48,398 bases of DNA, from assembly GCF_026262575.1 (NCBI RefSeq), contig NZ_JAPKFL010000034.1:1-48398 (forward strand). Direction: 5' to 3'. The DNA is from Streptomyces marinisediminis (GTDB taxonomy: Bacteria; Actinomycetota; Actinomycetes; Streptomycetales; Streptomycetaceae). Both the position numbers and the translations under genes were made by a program. Each line of letters opens with the position of its first letter. Position 1 is the stretch's first letter. The notes below the pieces were generated by a model. The model saw only the letters and a list, made by a program, of their open reading frames with translations. It ran no database searches and had not been told where the DNA came from. Below are positions 34,101 to 40,322 of the stretch, piece by piece.

Positions 34101-36821
34101 GACGCGTACGTGTTCAGCGGCCGGGTGTCCGCGTCAACGCACGCGTGGCTGACGGACCACGTGGTCATGGACACGGTGCTGGTGCCCGGCACCGCGTTGG
34201 TGGAGTGGGCGCTGTCCGCGGGGGAGCGGGTCGGGTGCGGCACGCTGGAGGAGCTGACCCTGCGGGCGCCGCTGCCGCTTCCCGCGCAGGGCGCGGTGGC
34301 GGTGCAGGTGGTGGTGGAGGCCCCGGAGTCCGACGGCCGGCGCGCGGTGCGCGTCCACGCGCGTCCCGACGGGCAGCCCGGCGCGGTGTGGGTGGAGCAC
34401 GCCGCGGGTGTGCTGTCGGACGCCGTGGCGGAGCCGGCCGAGGCGCTCGCGGTGTGGCCGCCGGAGCAGGCCGAGCCGGTGCCGGTCGAGGCCGCGTACG
34501 AGGAGCTGGCGGCGCTGGGGCTGGCGTACGGCCCGGCGTTCCAGGGGCTGCGGCGGGTGTGGCGGCGCGGTGACGCCGTCTTCGCCGAGGTGGCGCTGCC
34601 GGAGGAGCGGCGCGCCGGTGACGAGCGCTTCGGCCTGCACCCCGCCCTGCTGGACGCGGCGCTGCACCCGGTGGCGCTGGGGCTTCCGGGGCGCGCGGAC
34701 GCGGCCGACCGTGCCGCCCCCGCCCTGCCGTTCGCCTGGACCGACGTCCGGCTGCACGCGGTGGGCGCGGAGAGCCTGCGGGTGCGCGTCACCCGGGCGG
34801 GCGGTCCGTCCGGTACCGGGGTCTCGGTGCTGGTGGCGGACGGTACGGGCGCGCCGGTCGCCACCGTCGGCTCGCTGGCGCTGCGCCCGGTGGACCGCGA
34901 GCAGCTCGCCCGGGCGGGCGGCGGAGCGGTCGGGGAGGGGCTGTTCGCCCTCGCGTGGACGCCGGTGGAGGCCGCGCCTGCCGGGCCCGGGGCGCCCGGC
35001 GTGGACGTGCTGACCGTGCGGTCCCCGGCGCCCGGCGCGGACCCGGTGGCCGACGTGCACGCCAGGACCGCCGAGGTGCTCGGTCGCGTCCAGGAGTGGC
35101 TGCGCGCGGCCCCGTCCGAGGACGCGCGGCTGGCCGTGGTGACCCGGGGCGCGGTCGCCACCGACGACGGCGACGTGGCCGACCCGGGCGCGGCGGCCGT
35201 GTGGGGACTGCTGCGCGCGGCGCAGTCGGAGCACCCCGGACGGCTCCTGCTGCTCGACGCGGCACCCGACGACGCGCCCGAGCAGGCGCCCGGTCCCGTG
35301 CCCGAGCAGGTGCCCGACGGCGCGCCCGACCCGGTGCTGCTCGGCCGTGCCCTGGCGACCGGCGAGCCGCAACTCGCCCACCGCGCGGGCCGCCTCCTCG
35401 CCCCCCGGCTCGCCCGCGTACCGGCCGCCGAGTCCGCCGCCCGGCCCGAGGTGGACGGCACGGTCCTGGTGACCGGCGCCTCCGGCGTGCTGGGTGGCCG
35501 CGTCGCCCGCCACCTGGTCACGGAGGCGGGAGCGCGGGATCTCGTGCTGGTGAGCCGCCGCGGCCCGGACGCCCCCGGAGCCGCCGAACTCGTCGCCGAG
35601 CTGGCCGAGCTGGGCGCCACCGCGCGCTTCGCGGCGTGCGACGTGGCCGACCGCGCGGCGCTGGCCGCCCTGCTCGACGGCGTCACCGCCGACGGCCGCC
35701 TGGCCGGGGTGGTGCACACCGCGGGCGTGCTCGACGACGGCGTGTTCGGCGCGCTGACCCCCGACCGGCTGGCCACCGTGTTCCGGCCGAAGGTCGACGC
35801 CGCGCGCCACCTGCACGAGCTGACCGCCGGGCTCGACCTGTCCTTCTTCGTGCTGTTCTCCTCCGTCGCGGGGGTCGTCGGCTCCCCGGGGCAGGCCAAC
35901 TACGCCGCGGCCAACGCCTACCTCGACGCGCTCGCCCGGCACCGGCGCGCCCGCGGACTGCCCGGCGTCGCGCTCGCCTGGGGCCCGTGGGCCGAGGGCG
36001 GCATGCTGGGCCGGCTGAACGAGACCGACGTGCGGCGCCTGCGCCGCTCCGGCCTGCGTCCGCTGCCACCCGCCGACGGCCTGGCGCTGTTCGACGCCGC
36101 GCTCGGCTCGCCCCGCCCGGCGCTGGTGCCGGTGCTGCTCGACCTGCCGGAGTGGCGCCGGATCGCCGCGGCGAGCGGCACGGTGCCGCACCTGATGCGC
36201 GACCTGGTGCGGGCCGTGCCCCGCCGGGCCGCCGCCGGGCCGGGGTCCGGTGCCACGGGCGAGCCGACGCTCACCGAACGGCTGGCCGCCCTCGCGCCGG
36301 AGGAGCGGGACGAGGCGGCGCTCGACGCGGTGCTGGCCGAGGTCGCCACCGTGCTCGGCCACCCGGCGGACCACCGCGTCCCGCCGCACCGGACGTTCAG
36401 CGAGCTGGGCTTCGACTCGCTCGTCGCCGTCGAGCTCAGGAACCGGTTGAACGCCGTCACCGGGCTGCGCATGCCGCCGACCCTCACCTTCGACCACCCC
36501 ACGCCCGAGGCGCTGGCCGGCCATCTGCTCACGCTGGCCGCGCCCGCCGCGCCGCCGCCCGCCCCCGGCGGCGGCGACCTGATCGGCGAACTGGAGCGAC
36601 TGGAGAAGGCGTTCGCGAACCTCACGCCCGGCACCGTGCGCGCCGCCGCCGACGCGGGAGGCTCGGCGGACGCGGTGACGCTGCGGCTGGCGGCGCTGGC
36701 CGACCGGTGGCGCGACGCCCAGGACACGGCCGACCCGGCGCACCCGGACGTGCGCCAGGAGCTGGGCACGGCGTCGGACGACGAACTCTTCGCCTTCATC
36801 GACCAGTTGGGCGCGCCCTGA
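28137..36821 (+). CDS. Loading PKS: CoA-ligase, degenerate KR, ACP, then KS-AT-DH-KR-ACP
   Basis: 2894 residues; the ATG has GGAGAGG just upstream. Residues about 1-540 are an acyl-CoA-ligase/AMP-ligase with YTSGTTGRPKG and a KITRRAL lysine. Residues about 555-935 have KR-like layout but TGARPPET in place of TGGTGxLG and no clear catalytic Ser/Tyr, so this KR is probably dead. The loading ACP has GFTS (Ser1018) instead of GFDS. Module 1: KS Cys1254; malonyl AT (GHSIG Ser1698, HAFH); DH with His2008 and Asp2173; B-type KR (LDD, Tyr2589); ACP Ser2761. The DH motif is HVVMDTVLVP, with Asp replacing the usual Gly. The docking tail ends DDELFAFIDQLGAP. A carboxylic acid, probably aromatic, is activated, loaded and extended to an aryl-CH=CH-CO thioester, then passed to the PKS at 41256. 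Confidence 0.96.
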   Translation: MPRAELIRPIPDLLRQHAREQGGKAAFRDARRTLTYAALHARTGRLAGHLARLGLRPGDRLAILLGNRVEHVESYLAAVRAAAVGVPVDPRVADAELAHILTDSGARLVITDAAHADQVRRVAAGPAAPTLVLVSDPDPGPAPDAADAPDAPDAPDVEAAPPAAPDAHGFEVLATTEPPEPARDSLGLDDVTWTLYTSGTTGRPKGVLSTQRNALWSVAAAYAPIAGLGRADRVVWPLPLFHSFSHIACVVGVTAVGATARLLDGLSAEDVTAAVRAESATFLAGVPALYQHLVDAAAAGGGRSAPGGSLRTCMVAGAVTTAALQSAFETAYGVPLLNLYGSTEACGAVTMSPPTGPRVEGSCGRPVPGLEVRLVDPATGAPSAPGAEGEIHVKGPNVMRGYHNRPEATAEVLRDGWYRTGDLARSAPDGHLTITGRLRELIIRGGENIHPTEVEDVLRAQPGVADVAVAGAPHPVLGEVPVAYLVPGPGLPSADALLAACRARLSYVKVPHALYVVPRVPRTASGKITRRALLDGPARLLAVTDQLDDLHRPVWTLRRPAPAPTAPQGSWALVGPVGPVGTALHDALHAHGATVHAHRDAAALATACAAEAGAGAPDVVVLTGGSDAAAADAAALTDHLTAQARTLLTAPALRDARVLLLTHHAVSAGPHDPAPHPARAAAHGALRALAADHPGRCTAVDLDDPATALPALAATLDAALPACAVRGGSVLVPRLAGTTGSPARPGQAAPGPLDPGEAVLLTGARPPETADLARHLVAAHGVRHLLLDPTAAGGGADGANGANGADGANGAAGGTGDAARAALRAEPAAAGARVTDPDAPAPTEPPPAPLTLAVHTLPPALTDAVTGVEDLADRLRAARPDGAPTRLVLIVPPGAEPATGAYAHALAAHRRAHGLPTVALTTADGLTARDRCRALDAALLLDVPSLVADPDPHPADPADAPAPGAADALRRELAALDPAGRLRTLLDLVRAEAADAVRLPGPDALDPQRAFKELGFTSATAVALRRRLTAVTGLDLPVTLAFDHPTPHALAHHLRTVLAGHDPAEAPGTAGREPRGGAASDEPLAIVGMACRLPGGVRSPEDLWRLVTEGGTGLTPFPDDRGWDLASLHHPDPAHPGTTHVQRAGFLPDAAAFDAGFFGVKPREALAMDPQQRLVLESAWEALERAGVVPADLRGTRTGVYVGLMHHDYGTAPGVALGAAEGYVCTGTAGSVASGRVAYTLGLEGPAVTVDTACSSSLVALHLAARSLRSGECDAALVGGVTVMAGTGSFVEFSRQGGLAADGRCKSFAEAADGTGWSEGVAMLFVERLSDARRKGHRVLAVVRGSAVNQDGASNGLTAPSGPAQQRVIREALADAGLAASEVGAVEAHGTGTRLGDPIEAGALLATYGQGRGSEGPLWLGSLKSNLGHTQAAAGVAGVIKMVLAMRHGTLPRTLHADEPSSRVEWASGGVELLTRAREWPAGERPRRAGVSSFGISGTNAHVIVEEGDAEAVEAPEASAPASAPVVVPWVLSARSAQALAGQAGRLLERVDSLGSPVDVGWSLAVSRSVFEHRAVVVGADRAGLLAAVAQGLAPAGVVTGQAGGGRAAFLFSGQGSQRAGMGRELYGAFPVFADAFDAVCAELDRHLDTPVREVVFDGSELLDQTQYTQAGLFALEVALFRLLEHWGVTPDYLLGHSIGELAAAHVAGVWSLEDAARLVAARGRLMQALPSGGAMIAVQATEEEITALLVDGVSIAAVNGPTSVVISGDEEAVAEIAARFDKSKRLNVSHAFHSPRMDPMLQEFRTVAESLTYQPPRIPVVSNLTGDVAGEELATAEYWVRHVREAVRFHDGMRHLAGLDVSTYVEVGPGGTLTAMAQQATNPAPEPGSDGAAAAAFVPALRKSRPEPESLVTALAELHVRGTTVDWQAYYAGTGARRVDLPTYAFQHQRYWLPSASGSESAADAGGLGLEAAAHPVLRVVAEVAGSDAYVFSGRVSASTHAWLTDHVVMDTVLVPGTALVEWALSAGERVGCGTLEELTLRAPLPLPAQGAVAVQVVVEAPESDGRRAVRVHARPDGQPGAVWVEHAAGVLSDAVAEPAEALAVWPPEQAEPVPVEAAYEELAALGLAYGPAFQGLRRVWRRGDAVFAEVALPEERRAGDERFGLHPALLDAALHPVALGLPGRADAADRAAPALPFAWTDVRLHAVGAESLRVRVTRAGGPSGTGVSVLVADGTGAPVATVGSLALRPVDREQLARAGGGAVGEGLFALAWTPVEAAPAGPGAPGVDVLTVRSPAPGADPVADVHARTAEVLGRVQEWLRAAPSEDARLAVVTRGAVATDDGDVADPGAAAVWGLLRAAQSEHPGRLLLLDAAPDDAPEQAPGPVPEQVPDGAPDPVLLGRALATGEPQLAHRAGRLLAPRLARVPAAESAARPEVDGTVLVTGASGVLGGRVARHLVTEAGARDLVLVSRRGPDAPGAAELVAELAELGATARFAACDVADRAALAALLDGVTADGRLAGVVHTAGVLDDGVFGALTPDRLATVFRPKVDAARHLHELTAGLDLSFFVLFSSVAGVVGSPGQANYAAANAYLDALARHRRARGLPGVALAWGPWAEGGMLGRLNETDVRRLRRSGLRPLPPADGLALFDAALGSPRPALVPVLLDLPEWRRIAAASGTVPHLMRDLVRAVPRRAAAGPGSGATGEPTLTERLAALAPEERDEAALDAVLAEVATVLGHPADHRVPPHRTFSELGFDSLVAVELRNRLNAVTGLRMPPTLTFDHPTPEALAGHLLTLAAPAAPPPAPGGGDLIGELERLEKAFANLTPGTVRAAADAGGSADAVTLRLAALADRWRDAQDTADPAHPDVRQELGTASDDELFAFIDQLGAP
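30522..30566 (+). repeat. 9-bp minisatellite GCGAACGGC x5 in loading-module linker
   Basis: Five 9-nt units encode Ala-Asn/Asp-Gly repeats inside the degenerate KR of the loading module. Such an insertion in a Rossmann-fold region supports loss of catalytic constraint there. Confidence 0.75.
32160..33950 (+). repeat. 1.8-kb segment duplicated at 46610-48398
   Basis: The late KS, linker and whole malonyl AT of the loading PKS are nearly colinear and highly similar in DNA to the second KS-AT of the PKS at 41256, at an offset of about 14.45 kb. Both copies use many TTG and GTG codons and share silent positions, which points to recent duplication or gene conversion. Confidence 0.75.
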
Positions 36822-36914
36822 CCGCGGCGCGGCCGAGGGGCGCGCGGCGCGGCTCGCAGCCGTACCGCGGAGCCGGGGGCGCCCCGCGCGGCGTGGTGAC
36901 CACGCGGCGCGTGG

Positions 36915-37013
36915 TGCCCACCCGCGGCACCCGTCCACGGCGTCCTCCACGGCCTTTACGGCACGCATCCGCGACACGCATCCGCGGCACCCGTCCGCGG
37001 CACCCACCCGCGG
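36915..37013. repeat. Degenerate 13-bp tandem repeats, convergent intergenic region
   Basis: Four consecutive 13-nt units of the form CACGCATCCGCGG (36962-37013) and two related units at 36915-36940 fill much of the 297-bp gap between the loading PKS and the small minus-strand gene. I see no gene here (36822-37118). Confidence 0.6.
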
Positions 37014-37070
37014 TGCCCGCGCGGTGCCCCTCCGCGCGCGTGCCCGCGGGCGCCCGCCCGATACGACGAA

Positions 37071-37105
37071 CGGGCCCGCGCCACCGCAGGGGTGGAGCGG
37101 GCCCG
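37071..37105 (-). terminator. Hairpin terminator, probably bidirectional
   Basis: CGGGCCCGC, a mismatch and CCACC pair with GGTGG, a mismatch and GCGGGCCCG around a 5-nt loop. It begins 14 bases past the stop of the minus-strand small gene and could also stop readthrough from the loading PKS. Confidence 0.75.
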
Positions 37106-37118
37106 GGCGCGTGGACGG

Positions 37119-37346
37119 CTACTCGGCGATCTTCGTGCGGCCGACCCAGCGGAACGCCGTCGGCGCCGGGCCCGCCGCCTCGTAGTGCTCGTATCCGTTG
37201 CCGTGCCGGATCTTGATCTTCTCGTCCGAGTAGACGACCTCGGCCAGCTCGGCGAGATTCACCGTGCCGGAAAGGTCGACAGGCCCCCCTTCGAGCCGGA
37301 CGGGGTTCACGGTCGTGCCGGTGGAGATTTCCATGGAGTTTGGCAT
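37119..37346 (-). CDS. Small DUF5988-like protein
   Basis: 75 residues. The ATG at 37346 has GAGAGGTG six to seven bases upstream, which favours it over the internal Met at residue 5. There is no signal peptide or membrane segment. The C-terminal half (KIKIRHGNGYEHYE, then FRWVGRTKIAE) resembles the DUF5988 family of short proteins that I recall from actinomycete PKS and NRPS clusters. Their biochemical role is not known to me. It is transcribed away from the regulator gene across a shared 176-bp region with the CCCCTATAGGGG palindrome, so it is probably controlled by that regulator, and it has its own terminator. The family assignment is from memory of the pattern; the coding call rests on the RBS, codon bias and hairpin. 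Confidence 0.75.
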   Translation of the reverse strand: MPNSMEISTGTTVNPVRLEGGPVDLSGTVNLAELAEVVYSDEKIKIRHGNGYEHYEAAGPAPTAFRWVGRTKIAE

Positions 37347-37400
37347 GGGCGCACCTCTCGTCTCGAATTCGATAGTGCGGCGGGGGAAGTTGGTATGACA

Positions 37401-37448
37401 CCCCTCACACCCCCCTATAGGGGACGGTGCATTTCGCTAGGGGTTATC
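37401..37448. promoter_or_regulatory. Putative operator of regulator and small gene
   Basis: CCCCTATAGGGG (37412-37423) is a perfect palindrome, preceded by CCCCTCACAC and followed by CTAGGGGTTATCGG (37437-37450). The TAGGGG core together with TTATCG is shared with the 26671-26706 inverted repeat. Its place between the regulator gene and a divergent gene suggests autoregulation. Confidence 0.6.
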
Positions 37449-37522
37449 GGGCAGTGAGGGGAAAAGGTCCTTGTGCTTATGCTGAAAGCGCCCGTGGGAA
37501 AGGACTGGAAGGAAAGCTTCTG

Positions 37523-38578
37523 GTGGAGACCTTGGGAATAGACGCCGGCATGCGGCCCGTCTACCACGCACTCCTGGAGGGCGGGCCGAAGACCCCGGCA
37601 GCCCTCGCCGCGCGGGTCGGGCAGGACGAGGCGGACGTCCGCCACGCCCTCGCCCGCCTCTCCGCGCTGTCACTGGTGCGCCCGCACCCCCGGGCCCCCT
37701 CCCGGGCCGCCGCCTGGTGCGTCGTCGATCCCGAACTCGGACTGGGCGCCCTGCTCGCCGCGCAGGAGGCGCGCCTGTCCGCGCACCGGCGGGAGGTGCA
37801 GCGCAGCCGGACGGCCGTGCTCTCGCTGCTCGCCGCGCGCGCGGCCCGGCCCGCGCCCGGCACCGCCCGGACGCGACCGGAGGTGACCGCCCTGGCCGGC
37901 GCGCAGGAAGTGGACCTCGCGGTGGAGCGCCTGTGCCGCCAGGCCACCGCGGAGATCCTGTGCGCGCTCCCCGGCCCCGCCGCCCCGCACCCGGCGCTCG
38001 ACGCCCCGGCCGCCGACGCGGCCGACCCCCTCCCGCCGCCCGGCGTGCGCGTCCGCGCACTGCTCCCGGCCGCCGCCCCGCGCGCCGGGCGCGGCCGCCG
38101 ACCCGCGCCCGGCGGCGCGGAACTCCGGCACGCCGCGACGACGCCGCCGGTGCGCATGACGATCGCCGACCGGTCCGCCGCCGTGGTGCACGCCCCGTCC
38201 GACGACGGCTCCCCGGCCGCCGAACTCGTCACCTCCCCGGCCCTGGTCACGGCCCTGTACGCGCTGTTCCAGCGCGAGTGGGCGGCGGCCCGCCCCGCCG
38301 AGGCTCCGCCCCGGCGCCGCGAGACGGGCCTGACCGACCAGGAACACGCCCTCCTGGAACTGCTGCGGGAGGGGCTGACCGACGAGATGGCCGCCCGCCG
38401 CCTGGGCGTCTCGCCCCGCACCGTGCGCCGCACCATGTCGGAGCTGCTGACCCGCACCGGCGTGCGCAGCCGGTTCCAGATCGGCGTCGTCACCGGGGAG
38501 CGCGGCTGGCTCGACGGGCCCCCGGCGGCGCGGTCCCACCGCCCCGGGCCGCCGCCCGCCCCGGCCCACAGCGCCTGA
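37523..38578 (+). CDS. Pathway regulator: TrmB-like N-terminus with LuxR/GerE C-terminus
   Basis: 351 residues. The GTG at 37523 is chosen because GGAAGGAAAG precedes it at good spacing; an upstream GTG at 37427 would overlap the operator. Residues about 1-75 form a winged-helix, TrmB-like domain (PVYHALLEGGPKTPAALAAR, then DVRHALARLSALSLV). A poorly conserved middle follows. The C-terminal 65 residues are a GerE-type helix-turn-helix (LTDQEHALLELLREGLTDEM, then ARRLGVSPRTVRRTMSELL). No receiver or ATP-binding domain is visible, so it is not a response regulator or a large LAL protein. It is the only regulator in the window and probably controls the PKS/NRPS genes through the CCCCTA/TAGGGG sites. 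Activator rather than repressor is inference. Confidence 0.88.
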   Translation: METLGIDAGMRPVYHALLEGGPKTPAALAARVGQDEADVRHALARLSALSLVRPHPRAPSRAAAWCVVDPELGLGALLAAQEARLSAHRREVQRSRTAVLSLLAARAARPAPGTARTRPEVTALAGAQEVDLAVERLCRQATAEILCALPGPAAPHPALDAPAADAADPLPPPGVRVRALLPAAAPRAGRGRRPAPGGAELRHAATTPPVRMTIADRSAAVVHAPSDDGSPAAELVTSPALVTALYALFQREWAAARPAEAPPRRRETGLTDQEHALLELLREGLTDEMAARRLGVSPRTVRRTMSELLTRTGVRSRFQIGVVTGERGWLDGPPAARSHRPGPPPAPAHSA

Positions 38579-38646
38579 CCCCCGCCGCCCCGCGCCGCGC
38601 GGGGCGCCCCGCACATCCCACCCGCATCCCAGCAGAGACGGCGAAC

Positions 38647-39987
38647 ATGGCGAACCTGACCTCTCCCCGGACCACCCCGCAGTCCTACGACGTGATCGTG
38701 GCGGGCGGCGGCTCGGCCGGCGTCGCCGCGGCGGTCGCCGCGTCCCGCGCCGGGGCCCGCACCCTCCTGCTCGAACGCGGACCCTGCCTGGGCGGCGCGT
38801 CCACCCTGCGCAACGTCCTCACCTACTGCGGCATCTACACCCGGCAGGACCCGCCCCGGCAGGTGGTCTTCGGCATCGCCGAGGAGGTGCTGGCCGCCCT
38901 GCGCGCCGAGGGCGCCGTCAGCCCGCCGCAGCGCTTCAACGGCGTCTGCGTGGTCTTCGACCCGGAGGCCGTCAAGCGCGTGCTGGACGGCCTGTGCGCC
39001 GCCGCCGGCGTCGACGTGCGCCTCTACAGCCACGTCGCCGAGGCCCGGCGCACGGACGGGCGCGTCACGGGCGTGCGCGTGGCCGACCACCAGGGCGTCA
39101 CCGAGCTGACCGCCGCCGCCTTCGTCGACGCCACGGGCGAGGCCGACCTGGCCGCCTTCGCCGGAGCCGCCGTGCGCTACGGCAACGACGGCATGGTGCA
39201 GAACGGTTCGCTCGGCGTCCGCTTCGGCGGCATCCCCCGGCACGCCGAGGTCACCCGGGAACGCGTCGGCGCCGCCGTCCGGGCCGCCCGGGCGCGCGGG
39301 GTGGGCCCGCTGCTGTCCGCCCAGGGCCTGGTGGCCCGGCTCCCGGTGTCCGGCGACGTCATCGCCTACCTGGTCGACGAGGGGTACGACGCCCGCGACG
39401 CCGCCGACGTCAGCCGCGCCGAGGCCAGCGCCCGCGCCCAGGCCCGCGCCTACCTGGAGGTGATCCGCTCCCTGGACGGCTGCGCCGACGCCTACATCGT
39501 CAGCACCGGACCGGAGATCGGCACCCGCGAGTCCCGGCACGTCGTGGGCCGCTACCAGCTCAGCGCCGAGGAGGTGCTCGGCGCCGCCCGCTTCGCCGAG
39601 GCGGTCGCCGTCGGCGCCTGGCCGGTGGAGTACCACCCGGGGCCCGGCGTGCCGTCCCAGTGGCACTTCATCGACGGCGACGGCCACTTCGAGATCCCGC
39701 TCGACGCGCTGCGCAGCATCGACACCGACAACCTGTTCGCCGCGGGCCGCAACGTCGACGGCGACCGCCTGGCCGGCGGCTCGGTGCGCGTCATGGGCAC
39801 CGCCTTCGCCACCGGGCAGGCCGCCGGCATCGCCGCCGCCCTCACCGCCCGCGACGCCACCGCCCGCGACGCCACCGCCCGCGACGGCGGCGCCCGCGAC
39901 GGCGGCGCGCTCACGCACGTCGAGGTCCGCGCCGAACTGCTGCGCCAGGGCGCCCGCTTCCCCGAGCCTGCCCCCGTCCCCGCCTGA
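38647..39987 (+). CDS. FAD-dependent oxidoreductase (FAD_oxidored-like)
   Basis: 446 residues; ATG with a weak GAGACGG upstream, 68 bp after the regulator. The N-terminal Rossmann motif (VIVAGGGSAGVAAAVAASRA, then an ER pair) binds FAD. Further features are GGASTLRNVLTYCGIY, FVDATGEADLAAFAG, GTRESRHVVGRYQLS and a C-terminal FAAGRNVDGDR, then GTAFATGQAAGIAAAL. The overall pattern fits the FAD_oxidored (pfam12831) group, which oxidises small substrates through one bound flavin. It is probably a tailoring oxidase of the polyketide, the starter acid or the hydroxyasparagine unit; nothing in the sequence decides which. The C-terminus carries a 15-bp tandem repeat encoding Thr-Ala-Arg-Asp-like units. 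No signal peptide is present. Confidence 0.88.
   Translation: MANLTSPRTTPQSYDVIVAGGGSAGVAAAVAASRAGARTLLLERGPCLGGASTLRNVLTYCGIYTRQDPPRQVVFGIAEEVLAALRAEGAVSPPQRFNGVCVVFDPEAVKRVLDGLCAAAGVDVRLYSHVAEARRTDGRVTGVRVADHQGVTELTAAAFVDATGEADLAAFAGAAVRYGNDGMVQNGSLGVRFGGIPRHAEVTRERVGAAVRAARARGVGPLLSAQGLVARLPVSGDVIAYLVDEGYDARDAADVSRAEASARAQARAYLEVIRSLDGCADAYIVSTGPEIGTRESRHVVGRYQLSAEEVLGAARFAEAVAVGAWPVEYHPGPGVPSQWHFIDGDGHFEIPLDALRSIDTDNLFAAGRNVDGDRLAGGSVRVMGTAFATGQAAGIAAALTARDATARDATARDGGARDGGALTHVEVRAELLRQGARFPEPAPVPA
39844..39903 (+). repeat. 15-bp tandem repeat x4 in oxidoreductase gene
   Basis: Four units of ACCGCCCGCGACGCC type encode an Ala/Arg/Asp-rich insertion just after the last FAD-binding helix. 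It looks like a slippage-expanded surface loop. Confidence 0.75.
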
Positions 39988-40322
39988 ACCACCCGGCCGC
40001 GCCCCGCCGACCGGACCCCTACGCGCGGGGGCGGCGTAGGGGGGAGGCCCCGGTCCGAAGGGGTTGGGGGGCGGCCGGGCTCCTCCTACGTTCGGGGCGG
40101 ACGGACACACCCGCACCGCGAGAGGCGCCCCGCCGGACGCGCCGCCCACCGGGCACCCGGACCCGCCGCCCGCCGGACGCACGCTCCGGTCACGCGCCTG
40201 ACGCGTGCACCGCCGGGCGCGGTGCCGGGCGTCCTCGCCACGGTGCCACCACGGGTGCGCGCCGGCGCCGGCCGGACGTACCACCGCACTCCGCGGAGAA
40301 ACGGAAAGGACAGATCGCCACG
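39988..40322 (+). other. Intergenic region before the type II thioesterase
   Basis: 335 bp without a gene. It has the G-rich inverted repeat at 40016-40042, a possible -10 (TACGTT, 40087-40092) and a low-complexity GCCGCCC/CCGGACGC-rich stretch to the start codon. It suggests a separate promoter for the thioesterase. Confidence 0.5.
40016..40066 (+). promoter_or_regulatory. CCCCTACGC/GCGTAGGGG inverted repeat, putative operator
   Basis: CCCCTACGC (40016-40024) and GCGTAGGGG (40034-40042) form a 9-bp inverted repeat with a 9-nt spacer, followed by GAAGGGGTTGGGGGG. The core matches the other three putative operators of the cluster. Confidence 0.55.
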
